Shown one piece after another: positions 15,831-24,460 of a stretch of 48,297 nt of DNA. This stretch comes from Elusimicrobia bacterium CG1_02_37_114 (lineage in GTDB: Bacteria; Elusimicrobiota; Endomicrobiia; CG1-02-37-114): positions 1 to 48,297 of the forward strand of contig MNXB01000003.1 of assembly GCA_001871125.1 (NCBI GenBank), in the 5' to 3' direction. The notes beneath the pieces were generated by a model, which was not told where the DNA came from, did not search any database, and saw nothing but the letters and a program-made list of their open reading frames with translations. The position numbers and the translations under genes are program-made. The stretch's first letter is position 1; each line of letters opens with the position of its first letter.

Positions 15831-16682
15831 ATGCAAAAATTATCAGGTATCCGTAAAAAAATTGATGTTGTGGATAAAAAAATATTGAACTTACTCAATG
15901 CCAGGGCAGATTATGCCCTGGATATAGCAAAAATTAAAGAGTCGTATGGCGGAGAGTATTATTTGCCTCATCGCGAGAAAAAAGTAATTACAAACATAAA
16001 CACAATGAATAAAGGACCTCTGTCCAGGGAAAATGTTGAAGCGATATATCAGGAAATATTAAATTCCTGTAGAAGTTTGCAGAGGCGTTTGCGTATTGCA
16101 TATTTAGGTCCCGAGGCCACATTTACACATCTTGCAGCAATTAAAAATTTTGGGAGATATACGGATTTTATATCTGCAAATAGTATAGCGGATGTATTTT
16201 CTGAAGTTGAAAAGCAGAGGGTTGATTACGGTGTTGTTCCGATTGAGAATTCTACTGAAGGAGTAATAAACCATACGCTTGATATGTTTATGGAATCAGC
16301 TATGTTAATCTGTAATGAGATAAATTTACCAGAGGTTCGGATTATAGAATCTTCATCAACTGCCCGGTTGGCAAAGAAAGCGAGGTTTCTGGTTATAGGC
16401 AGGACTACTTCAAAAAGGTCAGGGCAGGATAAGACCTCAATAGTGTTTTCGGTAAAAGACCATATAGGTGCATTATATGACATGCTTGTCCCGTTTAAAA
16501 AGAACAAGGTAAACCTGACAAAGATTGAGTCAAGACCGACAAGAAAGAAAGCCTGGGAATATGTTTTCTTTATAGATTTTCTGGGACATATAGAAGATAA
16601 AAATGTGAAATCCGCACTTAAGGAATTAAATAGACATTGTGCGTTTTTAAAGGTTCTCGGGTCATATCCCCGTGCAGAATAG
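15831..16682 (+). CDS. pheA: Chorismate mutase / prephenate dehydratase, dehydratase core deleted in frame
   Basis: Residues 1-85 are an AroQ-type chorismate mutase (LSGIRKKIDVVDKKILNLLNARADYALDIAKIK). Residues 88-150 are the first lobe of prephenate dehydratase (YLGPEATFTHLAA, VVPIENSTEGVINHTLD). Residues 197-275 are an ACT domain with the ESRP phenylalanine-binding motif. Between them two conserved blocks are missing. After EINLP the protein jumps to EVRIIESSSTA, losing about 35-40 residues including the usual SHPQ segment. After LAKKA it jumps to RFLVIG, losing about 35 residues including the Thr of the catalytic TRF motif. At 283 aa it is about 75 shorter than typical P-proteins, and the frame is intact. 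Mutase and ACT functions may survive; dehydratase activity probably does not. Start ATG 15831 follows the previous stop by one base. Confidence 0.88.
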   Translation: MQKLSGIRKKIDVVDKKILNLLNARADYALDIAKIKESYGGEYYLPHREKKVITNINTMNKGPLSRENVEAIYQEILNSCRSLQRRLRIAYLGPEATFTHLAAIKNFGRYTDFISANSIADVFSEVEKQRVDYGVVPIENSTEGVINHTLDMFMESAMLICNEINLPEVRIIESSSTARLAKKARFLVIGRTTSKRSGQDKTSIVFSVKDHIGALYDMLVPFKKNKVNLTKIESRPTRKKAWEYVFFIDFLGHIEDKNVKSALKELNRHCAFLKVLGSYPRAE

Positions 16683-16688
16683 AATTCA

Positions 16689-16735
16689 AATCCCCCTCGA
16701 TCCCCCTTTATTAAAGGGGGAATAAAAAGGGGATT
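16689..16735. repeat. Nested palindromic repeat (AATCCCC...GGGGATT family)
   Basis: Outer arms AATCCCC (16689-16695) and GGGGATT (16729-16735) enclose a core palindrome TCCCCCTTTA/TTAAAGGGGGA (16701-16721). The same design occurs at 27980-28024 and, damaged, at 39199-39232. It sits between pheA and hisC; the hairpin could also stop or attenuate transcription. Confidence 0.8.
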
Positions 16736-16751
16736 TTTAAAGGATTTTCAA

Positions 16752-17870
16752 GTGGAAGATAAAATAAAAAAAATGGTCAGGAAAGAAGTTATGAATTTTG
16801 TGCCTTATGTATCTGGTAAACCCATAGACGAAGTGAAGCGGGAACTGGGTATTAAAGGTAAAGTTATTAAACTTGCATCCAATGAGAACTCCATAGGAGT
16901 ATCAAAAAAAGTCATTCAAACATTAAAAAAATCTTTAGACGGAATAAACCGTTACCCGGATAGTTCAAGTTACATTTTGCGTAAAGCAATAGCAAAGAAG
17001 CATGACCTGAAAACAGAAAACATTATAATGGGGTCGGGCACGGATGAGATAATTGAACTTATAGGTAAGACTTTTCTTAACCAGGAAGACGAGATAGTGG
17101 TGAGCGAACATGCGTTTATCAGGTATAAAATGGCAGGTGAACTGATGGGATGTAAAGTCGTATCGGTTCCGATGAAGAATTTCACGCATGACTTAAAAGC
17201 GATGGCAAAAGCGGTTAATGGTAATACCAAAGTAGTGTTTATTGCCAATCCCAATAATCCAACAGGCACATACAACACTGTTGAGGAAGTGAGGGAATTT
17301 TTTGTTTATATTGAATCTAACAGACTGAACCCTCTGGTGGTATTTGATGAAGCATACTATGAGTATGCGCGTGTTCAGAAAAATTATCCCGAGACAATTT
17401 TATTATTAGAGAAATATCCCAATATTGTGATTTTGCGGACATTTTCAAAAATACACAGTCTGGCTGGACTGCGTGCAGGTTACGGTATTGCAGCTCCTGA
17501 AGTTATTTCCTATTTAGACCGTATCAGGCCGCCGTTTAATATAAACCTCTTAGCACAGATTGCTGCATTAGAAGCGTTGTCGGATAATGCGCAGATTAGA
17601 GAATCCGTCAGGCTTGTAGAGAAAGAAAAGAAATACCTTTACTCTGAGATTACTAAACTTAAATTGAATTATATTCAATCTGCAGCGAACTTCATTCTTA
17701 TTGATGTCTCTATTAAAACAGGTCAGGAAGTTTTTCAGGAGTTGTTGAAGAAGGGGGTAATAGTCCGTGCAATGGATGAATATGGTTTCCCCAACCATAT
17801 ACGCGTGACAATAGGTTTGACAGAAGAGAACAGTATTTTTATAAGCGCACTTAAAAAAATATTGCTGTAG
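16752..17870 (+). CDS. hisC: Histidinol-phosphate / aromatic amino acid aminotransferase
   Basis: This is a fold-type I PLP aminotransferase of the HisC family. The conserved phrases are VKLASNENSIG-like (near residue 36), GSGTDEIIELIGKTFL (near 95), ANPNNPTGTY (near 164), VFDEAYYEYA (near 196), the PLP-lysine segment RTFSKIHSLAGLRAGYG (near 228) and the C-terminal RVTIGL. Length (372 aa) is normal. The assigned start is GTG 16752; an ATG at 16773 (MVRKEV) is a shorter option. Between pheA and aroF, it may act as the phenylpyruvate/4-hydroxyphenylpyruvate aminotransferase instead of, or as well as, in histidine synthesis. No other his genes are nearby, which favours the aromatic role. Confidence 0.9.
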   Translation: MEDKIKKMVRKEVMNFVPYVSGKPIDEVKRELGIKGKVIKLASNENSIGVSKKVIQTLKKSLDGINRYPDSSSYILRKAIAKKHDLKTENIIMGSGTDEIIELIGKTFLNQEDEIVVSEHAFIRYKMAGELMGCKVVSVPMKNFTHDLKAMAKAVNGNTKVVFIANPNNPTGTYNTVEEVREFFVYIESNRLNPLVVFDEAYYEYARVQKNYPETILLLEKYPNIVILRTFSKIHSLAGLRAGYGIAAPEVISYLDRIRPPFNINLLAQIAALEALSDNAQIRESVRLVEKEKKYLYSEITKLKLNYIQSAANFILIDVSIKTGQEVFQELLKKGVIVRAMDEYGFPNHIRVTIGLTEENSIFISALKKILL

Positions 17871-17879
17871 GATATAAGC

Positions 17880-19832
17880 ATGGCTAATAGTAATAATACA
17901 CATAGGAAAAAAGATTCGGCAAGATTGGTCTGGGATACAAAACCTAGACGGGCTCCTAATCCTAAGGATATAGAATTCCAGACAGCAGAAGTTGTTATTC
18001 CAAACCCAAAGCATGCAGGACAACTTCCTTTATCTTTCCGGGACGGTTTATTGGGTGAGCAAGATATTGATAAACAGAAAATGAACCGTCTTATCTGGGG
18101 TGATAATCTTTTAGCAATGCAGGCGCTTCTTGCTCAAGGGTATGAGGGTAAGATAAATTTGATTTACATTGACCCGCCATTTGATAGCAAGGCTGATTAT
18201 TCTCACAAAATGACAATTAATCCCTCTACCTCTGGGAGGGGGGAGGGTGAGGGTATAGAATTTACAAAAGAACCATCAGTAATTGAACGGCTTGCTTATA
18301 AAGATACATGGACTGGCGGAACTGATTCTTACCTTGATATGCTTTACCCGAGATTGCAATTGATGAAACGGTTACTTGCAGAAGACGGAAGTATTTATGT
18401 TCATTGCGACTGGCATGCAAATTCATACATAAGAATTATACTGGATGAGATATTCGGTAAAGATAATTTTATCAATGAAATAATTTGGCATTATAAACGA
18501 TGGAGCAATGTCTCGAAAACTTTCCAAAAAATGCACGATATTATTCTTTATTATTCTAAAACAGAAAAATATCTCTTTACTCCTCAATATCAAAATTATG
18601 CGAATCCAGAATGGATAGAAGATACGGTAAGAGGATTTGTAGATGGAAAGCTTGTAAGATTAAAAGACGAGAAAGGAAATTACCTAAAAAGAGAAAAAGA
18701 AAACATAGGTGTTCCTATGCATGATGTATGGGATGATATTAATTTTATAGGGCCTACTGCGGGTGAACGAGTTAATTTTCAAACTCAAAAGCCTAAAGAC
18801 CTTATTAAAAGGATAATAAAAACATCGTGCGGAAAAGGAAGTCTTATAGCGGATTTCTTTGTAGGTTCAGGCACGACTTTAGTCGCAGCTGAAGAAGAAA
18901 ATTGTAGCTGGATTGGCTGTGAACTCGGGAAAGTCGGCATTCAGGTAACCCGTGCCCGGCTCGTGGAACAACAGGCAAAGCCTTTCCTTATAGAAAATAT
19001 CGGCAATTACCAGAGAGAGATGATTTATCTCACCGGTGGCAGAATCTGGGAGATGCAGGTTCTTATTCTAAAACTTTATGGTGCAACACCGAGAGATAAA
19101 ACCAGTGGTCTTGGTGTTCGTAAGGTTGATGATACCGAAGAACTCGTCTATGTCGGTTATCCTGATAGACCTATCACAGCAAAGAAGGCAGAAGAACTTG
19201 CTGTTCAGTCGCAGAAATTGGATGGCAGGGGTTATAAACGTTTGGTAATTCTCGGGTGGGATTATGAATACAACTATCATCAGGCATTAGAATCGAGAAA
19301 AAATGCCTTGAAAGATAAATTGAAAGTCCAGATTGAAAGCAGAGATATTCCGCCAGACATTTATGATTATCTAAAGAAGGCAAAAACAGAAGAGGATATA
19401 GAAGCACTTGCGGATAAAGTCCAATTTTATGAAAGACCTTATCTGCGTCTTGATAAACCAAAAATAAAAGCTTGTCCCAGCGCAATCGGGGAACCAGATA
19501 AAATTCAAATAGAGATAGCAATTAAACGATATGTCTTGATGGACATTCCCGTTAGTCATTCATCTGGCAAAGAGCAGGAAACTTATAATGCATTAATGAA
19601 GCTCGCAAAAGATAATTTTGCTGTTTTAATAGATTATTGGGCAATTGACTGGGATTACGATGGCTGCACTTTCAAAAGTCAGTGGCAGGCCTTCAGAGGA
19701 AATGGTAAAAAGTCAAAAACAGTGCCGATTGAAGCAATGGAGACTTTAGATAAGAAAAAGAAACGAACCATTGCTGTGCGTGTAGTGGACATTTTTGGCA
19801 ATGATGCAGGTGCAGTGTTAGAATTAGAATAA
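17880..19832 (+). CDS. mod: Type III restriction-modification methyltransferase (Mod)
   Basis: This is a DNA methyltransferase of the N4/N6 group in beta order. The catalytic motif YIDPPFDSKADY is near residue 97 and the AdoMet loop ADFFVGSGTTLVAAEEE near 322. The front end (DTKPRRAPNPKDIEFQTAEV and LIWGDNLLAMQALL) is typical of Type III Mod proteins with Res partners, and the C-terminal third is the variable region. Near residues 113-125 the protein reads NPSTSGRGEGEG, encoded by a G-rich dispersed-repeat-like segment (18221-18253) in frame. Mod starts nine bases after hisC, and its stop overlaps darT (TAATG), so the toxin is translationally coupled to the methylase. Confidence 0.87.
   Translation: MANSNNTHRKKDSARLVWDTKPRRAPNPKDIEFQTAEVVIPNPKHAGQLPLSFRDGLLGEQDIDKQKMNRLIWGDNLLAMQALLAQGYEGKINLIYIDPPFDSKADYSHKMTINPSTSGRGEGEGIEFTKEPSVIERLAYKDTWTGGTDSYLDMLYPRLQLMKRLLAEDGSIYVHCDWHANSYIRIILDEIFGKDNFINEIIWHYKRWSNVSKTFQKMHDIILYYSKTEKYLFTPQYQNYANPEWIEDTVRGFVDGKLVRLKDEKGNYLKREKENIGVPMHDVWDDINFIGPTAGERVNFQTQKPKDLIKRIIKTSCGKGSLIADFFVGSGTTLVAAEEENCSWIGCELGKVGIQVTRARLVEQQAKPFLIENIGNYQREMIYLTGGRIWEMQVLILKLYGATPRDKTSGLGVRKVDDTEELVYVGYPDRPITAKKAEELAVQSQKLDGRGYKRLVILGWDYEYNYHQALESRKNALKDKLKVQIESRDIPPDIYDYLKKAKTEEDIEALADKVQFYERPYLRLDKPKIKACPSAIGEPDKIQIEIAIKRYVLMDIPVSHSSGKEQETYNALMKLAKDNFAVLIDYWAIDWDYDGCTFKSQWQAFRGNGKKSKTVPIEAMETLDKKKKRTIAVRVVDIFGNDAGAVLELE
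18221..18253 (+). repeat. In-frame G-rich interspersed repeat inside mod
   Basis: The 33-base segment reads TCCCTCTACCTCTGGGAGG and then GGGGAGGGTGAGGG, adding 11 codons to mod right after the catalytic motif region. From memory, similar CCCTCT...GGGAG...GTGAGGG elements occur between genes in many bacteria. Its base composition contrasts strongly with the AT-rich surroundings. Confidence 0.6.
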
Positions 19833-20440
19833 TGAAAAAAGAGGATATTAAAGAATTGTATTACATTACTCATATTGACAACTTAGTGTCAGTCTTAAAG
19901 AACGGAATTTTGTGTCACGAAAAATCTAAAAAGACGCAACATAAATCAGTTGCTAATACTGAAGTTCAGGAACGTCGTGCTAAAGTAGTTATCCCCGGTG
20001 GCAAGAAATTGCATTGTTATGCTAATCTATATTTTAATGCACGTAATCCGATGATGCGTGCTATAGTTGACAACGAAAAACATAAGGAATTAGCAGTTGT
20101 TCAGGTGGATTCGTCAGTGTTAGATGTAGATGGAGTAATTATTTCAGATCACAATGCTTCTGCTGATTATGTTTGCTTTTATTCTGTCAAATCAGGATTG
20201 GCTAAACTTAAGAATGATCAAATTTTTGCGAGATATTGGACTGACACTAATCCTTTCGTTCAGTTTGAGAAGAAATCCGCTATTTGTGCAGAAGTGTTGA
20301 TACCCAATTGTGTGCCAAAAAATTTTATCGCTGGAGTTTATGTATCCTGCGATGAGAGTTTGAGAAAAGCGAAAAGTTTATTGACTGATTCACTTTGTAC
20401 TGATAAGATTTTTATTAATTCTGATTTATTTTTTCAATAG
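19832..20440 (+). CDS. darT: DarT-type DNA ADP-ribosyltransferase toxin (DUF4433)
   Basis: DarT attaches ADP-ribose from NAD to bases in single-stranded DNA, blocking replication. The family pattern is clear over the whole 202 residues: YITHIDNLVSVLKNGILCHE at residues 11-30, the NAD-site arginine region EVQERRAKVV near 51, LYFNARNPMMRAI near 70, FARYWTDTNPF near 132 and the catalytic glutamate in AEVLIPNCVP near 153. It overlaps the mod stop by one base, and the antitoxin darG follows after 13 bases. The ARTT-type layout is closer to the DarT2-like enzymes I know than to DarT1, but I cannot assign a target sequence. Toxicity and phage-defence roles are family knowledge, not shown here. Confidence 0.88.
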   Translation: MKKEDIKELYYITHIDNLVSVLKNGILCHEKSKKTQHKSVANTEVQERRAKVVIPGGKKLHCYANLYFNARNPMMRAIVDNEKHKELAVVQVDSSVLDVDGVIISDHNASADYVCFYSVKSGLAKLKNDQIFARYWTDTNPFVQFEKKSAICAEVLIPNCVPKNFIAGVYVSCDESLRKAKSLLTDSLCTDKIFINSDLFFQ

Positions 20441-20453
20441 CAGGAGGTTGTCA

Positions 20454-21590
20454 ATGAAAAATGTAAAAGTTCTAATCGGGGACATATTCAAATCCAAGTC
20501 GCAGACATTAGTAAATACGGTCAATTGTGTTGGTATAATGGGGAAAGGATTAGCATTAGAATTTAAGAAAAGATTCCCTGATATGTTCAAAGATTATGAA
20601 AACCGTTGTAAGAGAAATGAGATAAAAATGGGTAAACCTTATCTTTATAAACCATTGATACAACCCTGGATATTGTTGTTTCCAACGAAAGAGCACTGGC
20701 GTTCGGTATCAAATATAAAAGATATTGAGAATGGGCTGAATTATCTTGCACAACATTATCAAGAATGGGCTATTACTTCTCTGGCTATGCCACCAATTGG
20801 GTGTGGATTAGGACAATTAGACTGGAAAATAGTTGGGAGAACATTATATCGTCATTTAGCAAAATTAGATATACCGGTTGAACTTTATGCGCCCCCCGGC
20901 ACACCCAATGCTGAATTAACTCAAGAATTTCTTGAAATGCCGATTTCTGCTCAATTAGAACAGGCAGGTAAAGCACGACCATCTGATATTGAACCAGGTT
21001 ATATTACTCTTGTAGAAGCATTGAACCGTTTGGAACAAATACCATATCACTGTCCTATTGGACGGGTTGCCTTTCAAAAGCTTGCCTATTTTGGAACAGT
21101 TTTGGGATTAAAAACTGGGTTGGAATATCGCCGAGCAAGTTTCGGGCCATTTGCGCCACAGTTAAAGGATAAACTTACAAAACTGGTAAATAACGGTTTA
21201 GTCAAAGAAGAATCTTTTGACCGTATATTTAATATAAAAGTTGGTTCAACTTTCAAAGATGCGAAAAAGACCTATCAAGACGAGATTAAACACGATGAAG
21301 ATATCATAGAAAAGTTAATTGATCTATTTTGTCGCTTAAAAAATACCACGCAGATAGAACTTGTGGCAACGGTTCATTTTGCCAGACAGACAATGAAGTC
21401 AGATTCGGGAGACAAGCCAACTGAAAAAGAATTACTGGATGAAGTAATGAAGTGGAAAAAGAAAGCTCGCCCACATTATAATGAAGTTGAAGTGGCTAAA
21501 ACTATTATAAATTTAGCAATTCTCAACTGGTTAGACATAAGACCGAGTGAACAATTTTCAATTAAAATAGAAGAGGAATTAGTGATTTAG
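20454..21590 (+). CDS. darG: DarG-type macrodomain antitoxin
   Basis: DarG removes ADP-ribose from DNA through its macrodomain and also binds the toxin. Residues 1-150 are the macrodomain: VLIGDIFKSKSQTLVNTVNCVGIMGKGLALEFKKRF, and later LAMPPIGCGLGQLDW with the ADP-ribose loop. Residues 165-375 are the DarG C-terminal domain (YITLVEALNRLEQIPYHCPIGRVAFQKLAYF and YRRASFGPFAPQL). The start is ATG 20454, preceded by an ideal AGGAGG, which suggests strong independent translation of the antitoxin; TTG 20448 is a weaker in-frame alternative. Toxin before antitoxin is the usual darTG order. The pair sits between mod and res of a Type III system, with all four genes on one strand. Confidence 0.88.
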   Translation: MKNVKVLIGDIFKSKSQTLVNTVNCVGIMGKGLALEFKKRFPDMFKDYENRCKRNEIKMGKPYLYKPLIQPWILLFPTKEHWRSVSNIKDIENGLNYLAQHYQEWAITSLAMPPIGCGLGQLDWKIVGRTLYRHLAKLDIPVELYAPPGTPNAELTQEFLEMPISAQLEQAGKARPSDIEPGYITLVEALNRLEQIPYHCPIGRVAFQKLAYFGTVLGLKTGLEYRRASFGPFAPQLKDKLTKLVNNGLVKEESFDRIFNIKVGSTFKDAKKTYQDEIKHDEDIIEKLIDLFCRLKNTTQIELVATVHFARQTMKSDSGDKPTEKELLDEVMKWKKKARPHYNEVEVAKTIINLAILNWLDIRPSEQFSIKIEEELVI

Positions 21591-21619
21591 TGTCGCATTT
21601 CTATTGGTTATGATACAAT

Positions 21620-24448
21620 ATGGTTAAAAAGAATAATAACGAAGCATTTTCACAGATGTATTTAGCAAAGGCACTTGAAGGAGAAGTTCAGTCATGGATT
21701 GACCAGGGCTGGCCCGGTGGGACACAAACAACGCTTGAGCTTTTCAATTACTGGTTTCAACGAGGCGAGGATGTTGAGGAACGATTTTATGATTGCCAGA
21801 GACGAGCAATTGAAACCATTATCTATTGCAATGAAATATTGAAATCAAAAACTTTACCGGAACTTTTTGAAAGAGTATCGCCAGAAGCAATTTTTCAGCA
21901 TCTTCCATTAAAACAAGAAGTTGAATCCATCCCTTTTTCAAAATACGCAGTAAAGATGGCAACAGGTTCAGGTAAAACATGGGTGCTGGCAGCTCTGCTT
22001 ATCTGGCAGTACTTTAATAAGATAAACGAAGAGGAAGGTGATTACTCTTGTCGTTTCTTAGTGGTAACACCTGGACATGAAGTATTAAATCGTTTGCTTG
22101 ATTCATTTAAGGGTAAACGAGATATTAAGACCGGGAATAGAAATCCAGAAACTTCTGATTATAAAAAATCTTTATTTATACCAGATGGGACACACTGGAA
22201 AGATAGATTCCATCTTGAGATACTTGAGCCAGACGATGTTAAGCCGAATACCACACCACCTGACGGACCTTTTGTTTTTATTACAAACTGGCAGCAATTC
22301 CGGCTTAAGAGCGGCGTTCAAAATCTCTGGGCTCAATACACAGGCGAAGATGTTGAGGAGATGCCGCGCGGAGAAATAATTCTTGATTTTCTTTCACAAT
22401 ATCCTGATTTGGTTATAATGAATGATGAAGCACATCATGTTCATGGAAAAGAGAGTGCTACCGGCGAAGAGTTGGTCTGGCGTCAGTTTATGAATATCCT
22501 TTATGACAGATTTAAAAAAAGCCACGGCAAGAAATTTGGTTCCTTCTTTCAGATAGATTATTCAGCCACTCCTTTCTATGGAAGTGGAGAAAAGCGAGAA
22601 TACTTCCCTCACATTGTTTATGATTACGACCTTGTCAGCGCAATGCAGGATATGTTGGTGAAACAACTTTTTCTGGAAGAGAGACAGTCCATGGGTGGAG
22701 AATCATTGGATGACCTTGACTTCAGAGCAGAAAGATATGATCCCGAAGGCGGGCATAGACGTGGTGAAATAAAATCTCTTTCTGCTGGTCAGAAACTTCT
22801 TTTAGAAATTGGTCGGTTGAAGATGGAACAATTGGCTTCTGAGTTCAAACAGAAAGGGCTTGAGAAAAAACCTGTAATGATGGTGCTTTGTGAAGATACA
22901 AAAGTTGCAGATTTAACAAGAGACCATTTTGCCACTTTAACCGATGAAAATGGTAATTATTATAATGATAATCAAGTAATGGTAATACATTCTGACCTTA
23001 CCGAAGTAAAACATGGAACTACTCTTGAGAATGCCAGAAAAAGATTAGATAAGATTGATGTAGGCGATGACCCTTTGAGAGTGGTTATTTCTGTTCTAAT
23101 GCTGAGAGAAGGATTTGATAAAAATAATATCTGTGTCGTCGTAGTATTAAGAGCAACTGAAGCGGACCTTCTTTTAGAGCAGATTGTAGGTAGAGGTTTA
23201 AGATTAATGTTCCCTGCATATTGTTATCCAGAGTTGCGGGAAGCCAAAAGAGAGGCATACTCTGAAATTAGGAGAAATAAAACACCGTCAAATTCACTTG
23301 ATTTTCTGTTTGTAGTTGAACATCCCAGATTCCGTGCTTTCTATGAAAGCCTTAAACAGGAAGGATTTATTATCGGCGGTGGTGATACGAGCGGGACGAC
23401 TTCTACTGGCGATATAATCCCAGTAGATGCAATAATGGAGAGAATTAAGGATTATGATATTGCATGGCCGATTCAGGTTTTTGATGAAGGACGAATGCCG
23501 GAACTTTCCCAGATAGACATAACCGACCTTTCTAAATACAGTGGTGATTTCAATCAACTGAAAAATTGGCTTTCCAAATTAACTGTCCAGGAGACTCATG
23601 TTGAAACTGGCAAGAAGACAAAGACATGGAAATTAGACAATGAATATTTTGACTATTCACATTTCTTAAGGCAGGCATCCAGAGCAGTAGCGACACGAGG
23701 CAATGAATCCATCTTAACTGCTAAACAAGCGGAGATCGCTCGGCTTATAGATGACTATGTTTCGGAATATTGTTTTGGAGAATCAATCGATTTCACAAAA
23801 CAGGAAAATTATTCTGTTTTGAATTACGTTCTTGTATTTGACCATGTAGTTCAGGTTATTCATAAGGCAATTATAAAATTAATTGAAGGGTATAAATATG
23901 AAATAAAAGGAATATGGGGAAATCTATCCGAAGTTCCGAGACTGATGATGAGAGAAAGTAAATCTGTTGAAACAGATAAAAGTATCTATCCCCGAATTGG
24001 ATATCAAATAAAAGGTGGCGGTTTTGAACGGGATTTCATGCTTAATGTACTTAATCCTTCAGCAGAAGTTCTTTCTTATGCTAAGCTGGATAGACGACAC
24101 AGATTAAAAATAACCTACCGTGACCATACGGGTATCTTAAGGAATTATGAAGTGGACTTTATTGTAAAAACAAGAGACAAAATGTATTTGGTAGAAACAA
24201 AAGCAGATAAGGATTTAGAAAGTAAAAATGTTGCAGTAAAGGTGCGGGCAGCGATGGCTTGGTGTGAACAAGCTTCAACAGTTTCTTCTCCATCTGAATT
24301 TGAACAACCTCAGGAATGGGAGTATCTGTTGTTGTCAGAAGGATTGTTCAAGAGCAATCAAGGATTAGGTTTTGAAGCACTGATTCCTTTATGTCGAGGA
24401 CTTCGTGACCAAATCATCGCCCAAGCCCAAGGCACATTATTTGCTTAG
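21620..24448 (+). CDS. res: Type III restriction enzyme Res subunit (helicase-nuclease)
   Basis: This 942-residue DEAD/DEAH-box translocase has Walker A KMATGSGKTWVLAALL near residue 115, the DEAH box MNDEAHHVHG near 270, motif III YSATPFYG near 315, motif V VLMLREGFDKNN near 495 and motif VI QIVGRGLRLMFP near 525. The C-terminal nuclease YEVDFIVKTRDKMYLVETKADKD near 860 has the D...E-T-K pattern of PD-(D/E)xK enzymes. It pairs with mod, from which it is separated by darT and darG. There is no strong ribosome site before ATG 21620; TATGATACAAT just upstream could be a -10 box. Length and motif order are typical of Type III Res. Confidence 0.9.
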   Translation: MVKKNNNEAFSQMYLAKALEGEVQSWIDQGWPGGTQTTLELFNYWFQRGEDVEERFYDCQRRAIETIIYCNEILKSKTLPELFERVSPEAIFQHLPLKQEVESIPFSKYAVKMATGSGKTWVLAALLIWQYFNKINEEEGDYSCRFLVVTPGHEVLNRLLDSFKGKRDIKTGNRNPETSDYKKSLFIPDGTHWKDRFHLEILEPDDVKPNTTPPDGPFVFITNWQQFRLKSGVQNLWAQYTGEDVEEMPRGEIILDFLSQYPDLVIMNDEAHHVHGKESATGEELVWRQFMNILYDRFKKSHGKKFGSFFQIDYSATPFYGSGEKREYFPHIVYDYDLVSAMQDMLVKQLFLEERQSMGGESLDDLDFRAERYDPEGGHRRGEIKSLSAGQKLLLEIGRLKMEQLASEFKQKGLEKKPVMMVLCEDTKVADLTRDHFATLTDENGNYYNDNQVMVIHSDLTEVKHGTTLENARKRLDKIDVGDDPLRVVISVLMLREGFDKNNICVVVVLRATEADLLLEQIVGRGLRLMFPAYCYPELREAKREAYSEIRRNKTPSNSLDFLFVVEHPRFRAFYESLKQEGFIIGGGDTSGTTSTGDIIPVDAIMERIKDYDIAWPIQVFDEGRMPELSQIDITDLSKYSGDFNQLKNWLSKLTVQETHVETGKKTKTWKLDNEYFDYSHFLRQASRAVATRGNESILTAKQAEIARLIDDYVSEYCFGESIDFTKQENYSVLNYVLVFDHVVQVIHKAIIKLIEGYKYEIKGIWGNLSEVPRLMMRESKSVETDKSIYPRIGYQIKGGGFERDFMLNVLNPSAEVLSYAKLDRRHRLKITYRDHTGILRNYEVDFIVKTRDKMYLVETKADKDLESKNVAVKVRAAMAWCEQASTVSSPSEFEQPQEWEYLLLSEGLFKSNQGLGFEALIPLCRGLRDQIIAQAQGTLFA

Positions 24449-24460
24449 GGAGAAACACAA

